From the NCBI GenBank assembly GCA_003117195.1, contig BDSI01000091.1, positions 186,001 through 250,000 of the forward strand: a stretch of DNA of 64,000 bases, written 5' to 3'. Shown in pieces: positions 10,649 to 23,100 of this stretch (within the stretch, counting starts at the first letter, position 1; every line of letters begins with the position of its first letter). Source of the stretch: Eudorina sp. 2006-703-Eu-15 (Eukaryota; Chlorophyta; Chlorophyceae; Chlamydomonadales; Volvocaceae). Below the pieces are notes generated by a model. That model was not told the origin of the DNA, ran no database searches, and saw only the letters and a list, made by a program, of their open reading frames with translations. The translations under genes were made by a program, and so were the position numbers.

Positions 10649-13600
10649 TGCACCACATCTTCACATGACATCCGGATGGCGCGACGGTGTGCGGCAAAGG
10701 AAAGATGCAGCCCTTCCTTTTAGGGGCATGGAGCGATTGACACGGTGGTTGTCTGGTGCGCTGCCAGTTCGTGACACATGGTTTGGAGCGTAGAAACTAG
10801 AGAGGGCAGTCGGGACGGGGACGGGGGCTCCAAAGGAAGTGCCATCTCCAAGGCAACGCCGGGTACCCGCTACCCGGTCGGTGCACTGCCGTGACGACGT
10901 AGGGTGAGCGAGCCCTATCGAGGGAAGGCTTGCGAGCACCGTTGACACGGCGGCTGGCTGCACATCCCCGAGCGAATACGGTAACACGAGGTTGGTGCTC
11001 ATGCATGCGTCTTGCCTCGCTGGTAAGGGGTCAGGCGGCGGTGTGCCTTTCATTGGGGGGGAGGGCGGAAATCCAGAATCCGGAATCCTCCCACAGCGCG
11101 CGCAATGCTGACGCCTTTACACGAAGCACGCCGTGATGGAGTGTACGGCGTCAGGGGCTTTGGGTCACCGTACGTACAGTGCTGCGGTCTCACGTGGGCC
11201 TGGGAACGTGGAATGACGAGCACTGCTGTACCGTCGGATGGAGATATGCACTGACCCGTGGGTCCGTCACCTGGGCAATTTAGGCGCCAAACCCACCAGA
11301 TGAACCACCATTAATCAAACACCGGAAAGCAACGGGACAAGGCGCAGTGCAGCAGCAGCAGCAGCTGCCCATTGCACAGCGATCAGTAACAAATGGCACC
11401 CAATTCAACATATCCCTCCGAGTAGATCTCCGTCAATACCCGCCTCCCACAATACTGACAGCCATGGAGACCTCCCACAGCCCACTCGCACATAATTCCA
11501 CCCGACCAGGCACCTGCCGACCGCAGGCCTGCGACTGTAAAAAAATGAATGAACGTTACAGCGGACCCCGAAAAAGGATCAACGGTGTATACCAGGGCAA
11601 GCCCCAGCAGGCCCCACCGACAAGGGATGATGCGATCGTGTCTTGAAGGCACCAGGCAGCCAGTGCACCTACAGCTTGCCTTCGACGGTGGGCTTCGCCT
11701 GTGTCGACCGGAGCGGCCACCCACACACACGCACACACACCCACAAGGCACCCACCCATGCACATTTGTAGTACTGGTGTGCTCCTGCTCCACCCCCATC
11801 CCGGCCCTGGCCCCCCTCCCTTCAGCGGTGGCTCCGTCGTGGAAACCCCTGGGCCTTCGGTCCGTGGGGACCCCCTCTCTCAGTGCCGTACACACGACGC
11901 ATATGGGGCATGGGCTCACATCACGCCCGCACGCACATCACGCTCGTATCCAGCTACACACAGAAGGACACACGCAGACATGAACCCAGACACGAACGCA
12001 CGAAGTGATTAATTTCAGTGCACGTCCAATCCTCCCCGCCACACGGGCGCACGACACGACACGACACGTCCTCCAGGGACGGCCCACCTGGACCGCTGAC
12101 CTGCCCCCTTCAACGGACTCCCCGGGCCACGGGTGACTGCAGCTGGAGGCAGCCCCCCTCCGCCCGTCGGGGTCAGGTCCCCCGCACGTCAGTCATCGCG
12201 AGCGGAGCATCGGACATCAAACCACACAGCGCCCGAGGCACACGGCCCCACATACAGCCCCACGATAGCCGGTCCCTAATCAGCAACTGACGCAACGACC
12301 ACGCTCACGACAGCAGCGGGGGGAGGGGAGGGGGGTCAACAGGTCGGGCCGACCGCCGCCACCGCACCCAACCCGCCCCCAACCCGCAACAGCCCCCACG
12401 GATTTACGTACCGATGGGCCCCTGCAAAGCAAACCTCCCTTTCACAACGCACTGCACGCGGCAGGATAGACACATTTCGATTCGAACATGACGCACGAGG
12501 TTCGGGGATGAATGCCGTACATGTCTGCGGACGCGCACGTGCCAGCGGTATCCAGTTGCGTTGGAATCAATGCCGTACATGGCCCACTACGTACCGTATC
12601 CGGTGGAACAAGTCATCCTGCGGTGTTCCGGTCTACGTTTCCGGTGTGTGCAGCTTTGGCCCTAGAACCATCGCTCCAAAAGCAAACCACCACCACCTCC
12701 GAACAAAATCCATTCTCACAAACCACGCCCCCGTCGCGCTTCTACACATACATACACAGGTGGGCACACACGCACTCACATTTCTTCAGGCTTGGTCCGG
12801 ACGCTTTTCTTGGCAAACGCATGCACACGCGCACACTCCACGCCACCAAGCCTTTAGTCGCCGTCCGCGTCCCAAAGCCCGGCCCACCGCCACCCACGGT
12901 GCAGCGCTGGTCATCTCTCCGCCTCTGCGCCCGCCCATGGGGACCGCCACACGGCGCCGCTGTTGCCTCTACCCAGCCGCACAGCGCGTCTTGCAGCCGC
13001 ACACCCCTCCTCCTCCTCCCGCCACTGCACCTGCCGTCTCCGCCGCCTCCATCGCCATGTCAGACCCCAACGGTCGTTGTTCTCAAAGGATCCATCACCC
13101 ACCCGAGCACGTCGCCCTCACCGCTCCTAGCCTCATCCGTCATATCACACTCGCAGCATTCGGACGCAAAACTAAAAAAATGTCAAATTATGCACTCTCC
13201 GTCGAACACCTCGGCCGGATCCATTCCTGGATGGCCGGATCCATACCACATATCACATGCCCACGAGTATCACAGTGCCTCAACCCATGATCCCAATCTC
13301 CAATCTACAAATTCAAAATCGAGGAATCGCGCCGCCGAAAGCCACACCCTCTGCGGCCCCCGGACTACCGGCTCCGGAACACAGCCCTCCGAAATCCCTG
13401 CAGCAGCAGCAGCAGCAGCAGCAGCCACCGACGTGTGGTTGAAACACATGTCGGGGCGCAAGAGGCGAGGCACTGCTGCCGACCTGCCGTACACCGTGCC
13501 CTCTCCCAGGCCGCACTTTCACACGTATTTCTTCTGCCATACCGTACGGGGTGCTACGGGGTGCTACGGGGTGCTCACCGCGACGCAGACTAGGGACACT

Positions 13601-14531
13601 CAGGCGCTGTCCCATCATCCTTGTGACACACGCCGGGAGGGTTTCTCAAAAAACCACACGCCAGACAGCACTGAGGCCTCTACCCGCGCACGTCAGGTCA
13701 GTCGATTGGGCTTCGCGGCCGGCAAGAAAAGAAACAATCAATGGACGCGAGTGCAGTCCTTCTCCGGCCAAGGTTAAAACCCTATCCCTTCGACAATAAC
13801 GGCGCGGTCCCTGATGCTATGGATTCAACAATGTCCGCCCGCTCCGCTTTGTATACGGTTTTGGTGTTGGGTGTTCCAAGTTCGGCGCTGCCGCCAACAA
13901 GCGCCCCGGGGCTGTGCGAGTACCGTACACACACAGCGGTGTGCGTGTGGCGGCGGCGCACCGCGCGTGGGGCTCTCCGTGAGCTCTGCGCGATGAACGA
14001 AGCCATGGGCAGTTAACACAGCTGGACGAGCATCGCTGGATGCCGCGCGCTCGGACACGACCATGCGCGTCTGCGCGCGTACCACCTGGTTCCCTATCGT
14101 GAATGCCGACCATAAAAAGCCCCGCCGGACCATAACCAAAGCCCTTACCTTAGCCCCACTGGCCCATAATCTAAGCCCCCCGAACCCGGGGCCCCCCTCC
14201 CTGTCACACAACTGACCTAACGGTTAACCTCCGCCACACCTGGACCAATCTGTATCCCCTATCCCCAATGAGGGCTGCCACCGCACCCTACAAACCCTAT
14301 CCACAAAATGACCGCTGGTTGCTATACGGCATTCCGACTGCCTGCCCGACCGGCGGGCCCGAAGCATGCCCCTATGCGCGCCCTTCCGACGTCCCCTCAC
14401 GACGACAAATGCGTCTGCCACATGCCCACCCACCCACCCACCCACCCACCCACCCTTCCACCCACCCCTTCACCACCACCACCACCACCACCACCACCCA
14501 GCTATCACTCAGCCACGCCCAGCGCCCTGCC
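10649..14531. other. 3.9-kb region with no supported gene
   Basis: Convergent spacer between the unknown gene and the cyclase, so both 3' UTRs probably lie here. It contains CA-rich runs (about 11718-11750), a CAG run (about 13399-13423), CCAC and ACC runs just beyond the cyclase stop (about 14425-14500), and one copy of the ACCCCGCGGG-type dispersed repeat at 11545-11570. Long open frames here (for example 12512-13777 plus) are rich in His/Pro/Thr from simple repeats and show no domain. Confidence 0.5.
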
Positions 14532-17500
14532 CTACTCCGCCGCCCGGCCCCCGCTGCCCGGCTGCCTGCCCTTGAGCGCCCACAGCTCCAGGGGCTCCTT
14601 CACCCCCTTGAGCGCCACCAGTCCCAGGCTAGTGGGGGTCACCACGGGCGCCAGGGAGGGACGGGCACTGGCCCACGCGGCGTCACTCACCAGCACCTGT
14701 CAGGGAGAGGGGGGTACAGGAAATTGGTAGACAAATTCAAATTAGAGGGGGGCTGTGAGATATGCCAAGAAGGGGTCAGGAAGTGAGGGTTGGTGCGCGG
14801 GGTCAGTAAGGGCCTGATAGGCCAGTTTGTAGTGCTCTTCATGTCGCACTCCTCTTCATGCCCGGGGCCCGAGGCCTGCGGTCCAGGGGAGATGAGGACC
14901 GGACCGTGGGGCCCAGACCACCAGGGTGGTGTCGGAGGTCGCGGCCAGCTAGAACGATTCGGGACTGCGCCCGGGTACCCGGAGGTCGCCGGGGTTCCGG
15001 CTCCGATCATTCAGTTGGTCGGTCGGGGGGGGGGGTCCGATCTTCCAGACCGCCGAGGTGCGGGCTGGAGCGGGCGATCGGGGTAATGAGGCTGTGCGCT
15101 CGCATGCCGCAGCCCGCGGGCCCTGCTCCCTCCCTCCCTCCCCCCTAAACTCCCGTTGCCCCCTCACTGCAGTTCATCGTTGCCCGCCCAAGTCGCCATA
15201 TCCCTCCCCCCTCCCTCCCTCCCTCCTCCCCGCTCCAACCCCGAGCCCCGACGCCACCATGCGCCACCGCAGCCTCCCCGTCTCCGTGCGCCTCTCTCCG
15301 GCCCTCCGCCCTCCAGCCCTCCGCCCTCCTCGTTCCGCCCTCTCCACCGCGCCTTGACCACTCCCTTTCCCGTCTGCCCATCCCGGACCCACCGTCGCCG
15401 CCTTGGCCTTCGCGGCGATCCGCGCCGCCCGGTTGAGTGGCTTGCCCACGTAGTCCAGGCGGCCGGTCCGGGGCACCAGACGGACCATGGCGCGGCCGAC
15501 ATCGATGCCGATGCGCAGCCTCAGTCCCCGCTTGAGCAGGGTTGGGCCTGGGAACACGGGAGCCGGACAATCGAGGTGCGGCGTAATGCGACCCGGTGTG
15601 GTGTGGTGTGGTGTGGTGTGGTGTGGTGTGGTGTGGTGTGGTGTGGTGTGGTGTGGTGTGGTGTGGTGTGGTGTGGTGTGGTGTGGTGTGGTGTGGTGTG
15701 GTGTGGTGTGGTGTGGTGTGGTGCTGTAGGCGTGCGGCATGGTGTGTGCATGCCCTTGTGTGCCCATGGTCCTGTGTGTAAAAGAACACTGAGCCGCGTG
15801 TGTGTAAAAGAAAACTGAGCCGCGAGAAGCGAAGTCCAACGTAACAGGCGATGTAGCCGCGCGCACGCGCGTGTGTGTGTTTAACAAGAAACCCACCCAT
15901 AACGCGTGTGTGTGTGTATGCCCATGTCGCCCCCTCCCTCACCCCCCCTCACCTTCCCAGACCTCCTCCGTCAGCTCGTGGTCCAGCAGCCGCTCCGGCC
16001 ACGCTGCCGCCAGCATCGCCTCCAGCACGCCCAGCCCCCACCTCACCGCCCTCTCCGCCGACCCGAACACCAACACCCAGTGGCCCCCGTCCGCCGAGGA
16101 GGCCACCACGTAGCCGTCGTGCATGGCCGCCAGCTCCGAAACCTTGTTCCGCAAGATCTCCAGGGCCGTGTTCACCATGCTGCCTCCGCCGGCCTCTTGC
16201 TCCAGGGAACCGAACATGCCCGTGGCGTGTAGGAGGTGCTGGCCCTGGGAGATCTGGGGAGGGGTCGGCCCTGCAGCGCCGCCGCCGCCATTCGACCCAG
16301 CCGCCGCAATGGCGGCACCGCCAGTGAAATTGGTCGATGCCGTACGCATCATCCTGGTCTGCAGTACCTTCTCCCAGGCCAGCAGCGCCTCCACTCCCAC
16401 CACATTGCAAAACACGGGGGCCACGAACCCGGCGGGGGCGGACAGGCAGCCGGGCACCACCTCCCGTGCAGTACGGACGGGAGACGACAGTACGGCAAGC
16501 CGTGCCAGCAGCGCCGGGGATACGGCGGTGTAGAGCTCCCGGGGGCTGGCGGGCAGCTCGGAGGCCGCCGCCAGGGCGCTGGAGGCTCGGCCGCAGTCGA
16601 GGTCAGCTGCGCGTTGTTGCCGGAGCCGGAGGCCGGGGCCGGAGGCCGGGGACGAGCGGGAAGGTCAGTCCAGTGTTTGCAACCGACATGTACAACTCAC
16701 CTCGCTGGGTGAGGCGCTGCAAACATGAGCCTCTAGGAGCTGGATCGGCACTTGGAGGGGGCGGCCTCTGGCCCCGTGGGGCCGGCCCGCCCAACCCGCC
16801 CATTCCGCCTAACCTGCCCCCGCCCAACTGAAACCCCTAACCAATCCGCGCCCAACCCGCCCGCCTGCCCCTGGCACTGCCGGGAGCGTGTCCAATCCCC
16901 CCTGCTACACCACTCACCCAGCGCCCCCGACCGGACTATGTGGTCGCCCACGTGCAGCAGCATCACCGACTCGTGCGGCTGCTGCTGCCGGGTGCGGCTG
17001 CGGAGCTGGTGGTAGGCCCGGAAGGCGGCGCCGCTCAGGACCACCACACCGCCCTGCCGGACGGGCGGGCGGGCGGGTGTGCGGTGACCACATGTGGCGG
17101 ACGACATGGGGGGTGCCGATTGCCGAATGAGGAAAAGGAGGGGAGGGGTCGGTTGTGTGCGGCAGTGGAGAGGGCCGCAGTGGCAGGCGGGAGGCGGCGG
17201 GGAGAGGGCAGTGGGCCCGCGGGGCGTTGTCGGAGGACGCGACTGCCCCACGGGCGACGGGTAGGCAACAGGAGAGCCCTAGCGCCCAAACCCTAGAGCC
17301 CTAAACCCAACTGACTGTGAAAAGCTGGACTGGAGCATCAAAGGGCATTGGTTGGCCGTTTTGCGCCAGGTCGGAAAAAAGGGGTAAGGGGGCTAGGCGA
17401 CTGCCCTGCCGAGCAGCCGTGTAAGGGCCCGCCCCCATCCGCCCGCAAACCCGCCCCCATCCGCCCGCCCGCAAGTGCCGCGGCCGCGGCCGCCGCTGCC

Positions 17501-20165
17501 CGCACTCACCACCGCCGCCTCGCTGACCTCCTTACAGGTGGCCAGGAACTCGCCGTGGTACCGCCCAACCAGCACCCGGTCCACCACCGAGAGCTCCACC
17601 TCCTCCTCCCGCGGCCCCGAGTGCAGCCCGATGCGGATGCGCAGCCCCCGCATCACCAACTCCGGACCGCCGCTGCCGGCGGCCGTGCCGCTGTTCTCCC
17701 GATGCAGGCTCCTCCCGCCCTCCATAATGTACGACAGTACGGCCTCTGCGTGCGTCAACTGGTCGTACAACAGCCGCAGCGCTGAGGCGACGGTGACGGC
17801 GACGACCTGCGGCCAGGACGAGCCGGCGACAGACGGGTTCGAGGGCGGCGGCGGCGCCGCCGCCGCCGCGACGAGGCAGGGGCCGCTGGCGGCGGCATTC
17901 AGATCCCGCCACAACAGGTCAAAGACGCCGACCTCGCCAGTGGCGCGCGCCGCCGGCGGCGGCGGCGGCGGACCCGTCGCCGCCGCCGCCGCCGCGATGT
18001 TGTGACGCAGCATCGCGCCTTCGGGCGCGAATAGGTACTCGGGCCGCATGTAGTACGCGTCCACTTCATTGCCGTACAGCCCCATGGTGGCTACAGCCTG
18101 GGCCCCGTACTGCGCCGGGGCGTAAAGGCCACCCGCCGTCGCCGTCGCCGTCGCCGCTGCCGCCGCCGCCTCGGCGGCGGCAGCCATCTGTCCGGCAGCA
18201 GCGGCGGCGTCCCAGGGCGTGTTCGACGCTGCGCTCATCTCTACACCCATGGCTACGGTGCCGCCAGTTTGTAGTACCTCGTCCGCCGTCATGCACGACA
18301 GGATCTGCTTGCTGCCGGCGTCGGCGTCGGCGTCGGCGTCGTCGGCCCCGGCGTTCTCCCCGTTGCCGACCACTTCCGCACAGCCGTCCTCGCCGCCGTC
18401 CTCAACAACTGCGGCGCCGGCAGCGTCGCCGCCGCCGCTTATGCGGGCGGCAGCTGCGGCGCCGACGGGCGTCACATCGCCGCCGACGACCCCCCCTGCG
18501 CCCATGCGGCCGACGCGACCAATGCTGCCAACCACAGCGCCCCGGCTGATGCCGCCGATGCTGCCGCCGGCAGCTGCTGCTGCGGCGGCGGCGTCACGGC
18601 CAAGTCGGCTGATGCCGGCACCGCCGCCGCCTACGCCAATGCTGCCTACGCCGCCAATGCTGCCAAACGCGGCGGCGGCGGCGCCGCCGCCGCCGCCGTC
18701 ACCGCTGCCGTGGCGACGCCCCATGCTGCCCAACCGCGCGCTGCCCCCTTCCTCCGCCGCCGCCGCTACCGCCGCCGCCCCGCCGCCGCCGCCGTCGTCG
18801 CTGTCCGTGTCGTCTATCATACCCCGCTCGCTATTGAAGTCGCTGCTGCGGATGCTGCTGCCAGCCCTGCTGCTGCCTTCCGCCGCCGGTCGCCGCACAA
18901 GAGGCGCGCGTACGGCATTGATCCCGCTGGGGCCACCTCCGCCACCTCCGCCGCCGCCGATTGCCTCCCTACGGAAAAGCGCCCCCACATCTATGGAAGG
19001 TCTTGCGGGGCCGTTCGGTTGAATGTGGGATAACGAGCCTAGATGTGTGCACAGATTCCGACCCGTCCGCCGGCCCAGCGCCGACAGGCCCGCGACGTTG
19101 CCGTGGCTGCTGCCGCCGGCGGCGGCGCCCCCGCCGGCGCTCTCCGCGTACGGCTGTGGATGTATCTCGTCCATGGGCCGATCCCGGTCCGCATGCGTGC
19201 CCCGGAGTACGGCTTTCCGTACCACGTGGCCCAGGCGGGAGAGCAGTTTGGCGCTGCCAGCGTTCGTGGAGGTAAGGCGGAGATCCTCCTGGGAGCCCGT
19301 GTCCTGCTGTACGATAGCGTACGGCAGGAAAAGGGCGGTTGCGCGCGGGCCGGGGGGAGATTACGTCATGGCACGCATGCCGGCAGGTTATCGGTCAGGG
19401 TTGCTGAAACACACTATACAGAGATACAAAGATTCCGAATACTTCAATTAAGGAAATCACTGGCTAATGCAGTCACTTCCTGCAATATCGTCGGTCCAGA
19501 AACACACCAACCTTCAGCCGCGCCGCGGCCCCTACGGACAAGGCACACGGCTTAACCCCAGGTCCCACGAACACAAACAGCCCTCCCTCTCTCACATTCA
19601 TCATATCCATGATCTGCATCGTGCTGTGCGTCCTGTTCAGCGCCCAGGCGCCGCCGGTCGGTCCGTTGCACGGCTGTCGTCGCGGCGGCGCCGCCGGCGC
19701 CGCCGCCCACGAGGACGCATCCGTCGTGGACGGTGGCGCTTGACTGCCGCCGATGTTGCGCCACGTACGGAAGAATGCCGCCATGCTGCCACCGCCGCCG
19801 CCGCCGCCACCGCCGCCAGTCGGGCCCACGGAACCGTCTAGATCCTTCGCGCCGGCGGCGGATACCGCGTTGATCACCGGCTGCAGCGCGGAGTGGGGCA
19901 TTGAAGCGTGCAGCAGCGATTGGGGCGCGGCCTCCCCGGAATCGGCCGGCGCCGGGGGGCGAGCATCCTGCTCCAAGTCCACCTCCCAAGTCACCACACT
20001 GCGCCACTCCCCGCCGCCGCCGCCGTCGTCGAAGTTGTCGAGTTCCGCCGCCGGGTCCTTCCTCAGCGGCACCGCCGCGGTGATGAAGCTCGCGACCGTG
20101 GCAACCGTGCTGCCGCGACGGCGGTCCGCAACGCCGCCGCCGGCGGCTGCCGCCGCCGCGGCGGC

Positions 20166-20196
<31 letters not shown>

Positions 20197-23100
20197 GTGA
20201 CGGCGGTGCCGATGCTGCCGCCGCCGGGGGTGAGCGTGGCGGGAAAGCGGCTTGGGCTGCCCGTAGAGCCGCGTCGCAGAGCGGCGCTTGACTTGGCGTG
20301 GCGGCGAGTGCTGCAGCCGGGGGCGGCGCCGCCGCTGCCAGTAGCAGCAGGAGCCCCTGCGGCGGTCCCGCCGGTCGTGGCACTGCTGCTGCTGCCGGAG
20401 CGTTTGGCCGCCCGCTCGACGTCCATAACAACACCCAGGTCCGGCACCATGACCTGTTTGCTACTGCCACTGCCACCGCCACCTCCGACGCGGCCCGCGG
20501 CGGCGGCGGCGGCGGCGCCGCCGCCGCTGTTGCCACCGTCGCCGCTATTGCCACGGCTGTTCCTGCCACGCACCTTCACGCCCGAGACAGTCGGCTTCGC
20601 GGCCGCCGCGGCTGTGGTGACGGTGACGGTGGCGGCATCGCCGCCGCCGCCGCCGCCGCCTCCACCCTGCGGCGAGACCGACCCGTCGACCGTGATCGCG
20701 TCAACAAGCTCACCCGCGCAAGTCGGCGGCGGCGGCGGCGACAGCGACGGCTGCTCCGCCGCCGTCGTCAGCGGCGACGGCGCCGTTTGGACCGCAGACG
20801 CGCCGACGCCGCCGCCGCGGACAATGCCCACCGCCCCGTCGTCGTCGTCGGGCCGCGCCATGCGACCCATCGACGGCACCCGCGGCGCCGTCACCAGCGC
20901 CGCCGCCGTCGCGGCAACCGCTGACGACGCCGTCGTGCTGCGCCGCCGCGCCGACGTCACATCGTACAGCGCCCGCCATACATCCCCGGCGCTGCCGCTG
21001 CTCTCAAAACTGCAGCCTGTCGAGCGGCGGCGACTGCTCGCCGTACTGCTGTTCGTACGCTGAATGTAGCGCTGATAGGCGTCGGCGCGGGCCCCGCCCA
21101 TCGCCGCCGCGGTGGCGGCCATGAGAAGTGGCGGCGGCGGCAGGAGCCGCGGCTGCGACAGCGACGCATCGAGGCGCGACGGCGAGGCCTGCCAGTGCCA
21201 GTCGTCTCGGGACTGCAGTTGCCGCGACGTGGTCACGTCCTGGGACTCAAACTGCCTGCTGCCCGTGCTCGCCTCGTCGCCCTCGTGTCCCTCCGCAAGG
21301 CGGGGAAGCCCCCGCGCACCAAACATGTCCCCGATACCCCGTACAACCTGTACGGCAGCCGCAGTGACACACCAACCAGCAGGATCTTCAGGGACAAGAA
21401 CAGCAAGCTTAACAGCCGGCATCAGCTACGGCAACAGCAGCCCAGCAGCCAAAGCATAAAAATCAGGAAATCACCCAGGCGCAAGCCCCATGAATGCCGC
21501 CCTCCAAGCCCAGAAAGCCCCGCACGACAACCCGGCCCCTCCCAAGGACGCCAGTCCATCCATGCATTAGCAGTTTGGCACCCTCCTGCTTCCCTGCCTA
21601 GGAGCCATAGCCTGGAGACCGCACCTCCCCTTGATCTGCCATACAGCCCGCAGTGCCATTCCACAGATCCTCACCTGGAGGTCCAACCAGGGGTTCAAGC
21701 TCCAATCGCGGTCGCGGACACGATCAGGTACCAACGGTTCACCCTCCGAATCCACCATCGATTCCGGTTCCGCCGCCGTCCCTGGCACGGGCTCCGAAAC
21801 CGGCACCGGCAACGGCACCGCGACCGCATCCGTCTGGATGGCGGGCGGCCCCGTCAAGCCCGCCAGCCTGAAGCTGACGCGGCGCGGCAGGCCGTGCGAG
21901 TTGGAGGGCGCGGCGGAGGCGGAGGCGGAGACGCAGGCGGGCGGGGGGCAGCCGTCCCGGATGCTCGACGTGTCGGAGAGCTCCACGGAGGGGCCCACCG
22001 ACGGCGACGGCTGCTGCGGTGGCTGCGGATGCGGGTCCGTTGGCTGCGGTGGCTGCGGTGGCTGCGGTGGCTGCGGTGGCTGCGGTGGCTGCTGCGGTGG
22101 CTGCGGTGGCTGCTGCGGTGGCTGCTGATGTTGGCAGGCGGTGTCCTGCTCGGACCCAATGGGGCACCCTACCAAGGCCACGGTGGTGGCATCCCGAATG
22201 CGGGCTGGCTGAGGTGGTGGCGGGTGAGACGGTCCCGAACCCCGCGCCGCCGCCGACTGCTGTGATCCCCGCTGCTCCTGCCCCTGCCCCTGCCCCTGCC
22301 CCTGCCCCTCCGCTCTGACCGGGAGTTGTACGCCTGTAGAGATCGGCTGCGTATCCTGCCGTACTGTCACCCGTTCCGGTTGCAACTGTGGTTGTGACTG
22401 CCGTTGTGGCTGTGGTTGCGATGGCGGTTGTGGTTGCGGTTGCGGTTGTGGTTGTGGGTGCGGTGGGAGTTGCGACTGCATGACAGACTGTTGCTGCTGC
22501 TCCCGCGGCTGTCTCGGTGGCGACGCCGCAGGAGGCAGCGGCGCAGCAGGAGGACCCGGTGCCGCCGCCGTCACCGTCGCCGGCCCCGCTGCCAGACCCG
22601 CCCCCGCGCCTGAACTCATCTCCACGGAGCGGCTCGAGCTGCCCGACAAGATAGGCTGCAGCGCCGGCCCCCGAATCCCGGGCCACAGGCGGTCGGGGTC
22701 CGGACGCTGCCGCGCGGTGAAGCTCAGGCTCCGGCCCGCGGCCACCGCCACCGTCCCCATGCCGCCTACCCCGGAGCGGGACGAGGAGGAGGAGGCCGTG
22801 AAGGATGCCAGACGGTGCAGTCCCGCCGAGGCGCCGGACCGCTCGGGCTGCAGCGGGCCGTCGGCCCACGCGACGGCGTTGGCGGCGGCGGTCGCGGCGG
22901 CGGCGGCGTTCTTCCGGGAGCCGTACGAGATCAAAGACAACAGGCGGTTTCGGCGGCCACCGGCGGCGGCGGCGGCGGCGCTGGCTGCGCGCTGCGCCTC
23001 GGAATCGCGATCCATGGAGACGAGAGAGAGGCGGGAGGCGACGCGGACCGCGCCGCGCCGATGGTGCGGCGGCGGCGGCGCCGCCGACTGCCCCGCCGGC

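Noticed and set aside
12508..13777. Long plus-strand open frames of 260 and 421 codons
   Set aside because: Composition is dominated by simple-repeat residues (His, Pro, Thr, Ser); no domain, no splice logic, and they lie in the convergent 3' spacer.
15521..15942. Open frames of repeated VWCG or HHTTP residues
   Set aside because: Both are frames of the (GTGTG)n satellite in a cyclase intron.
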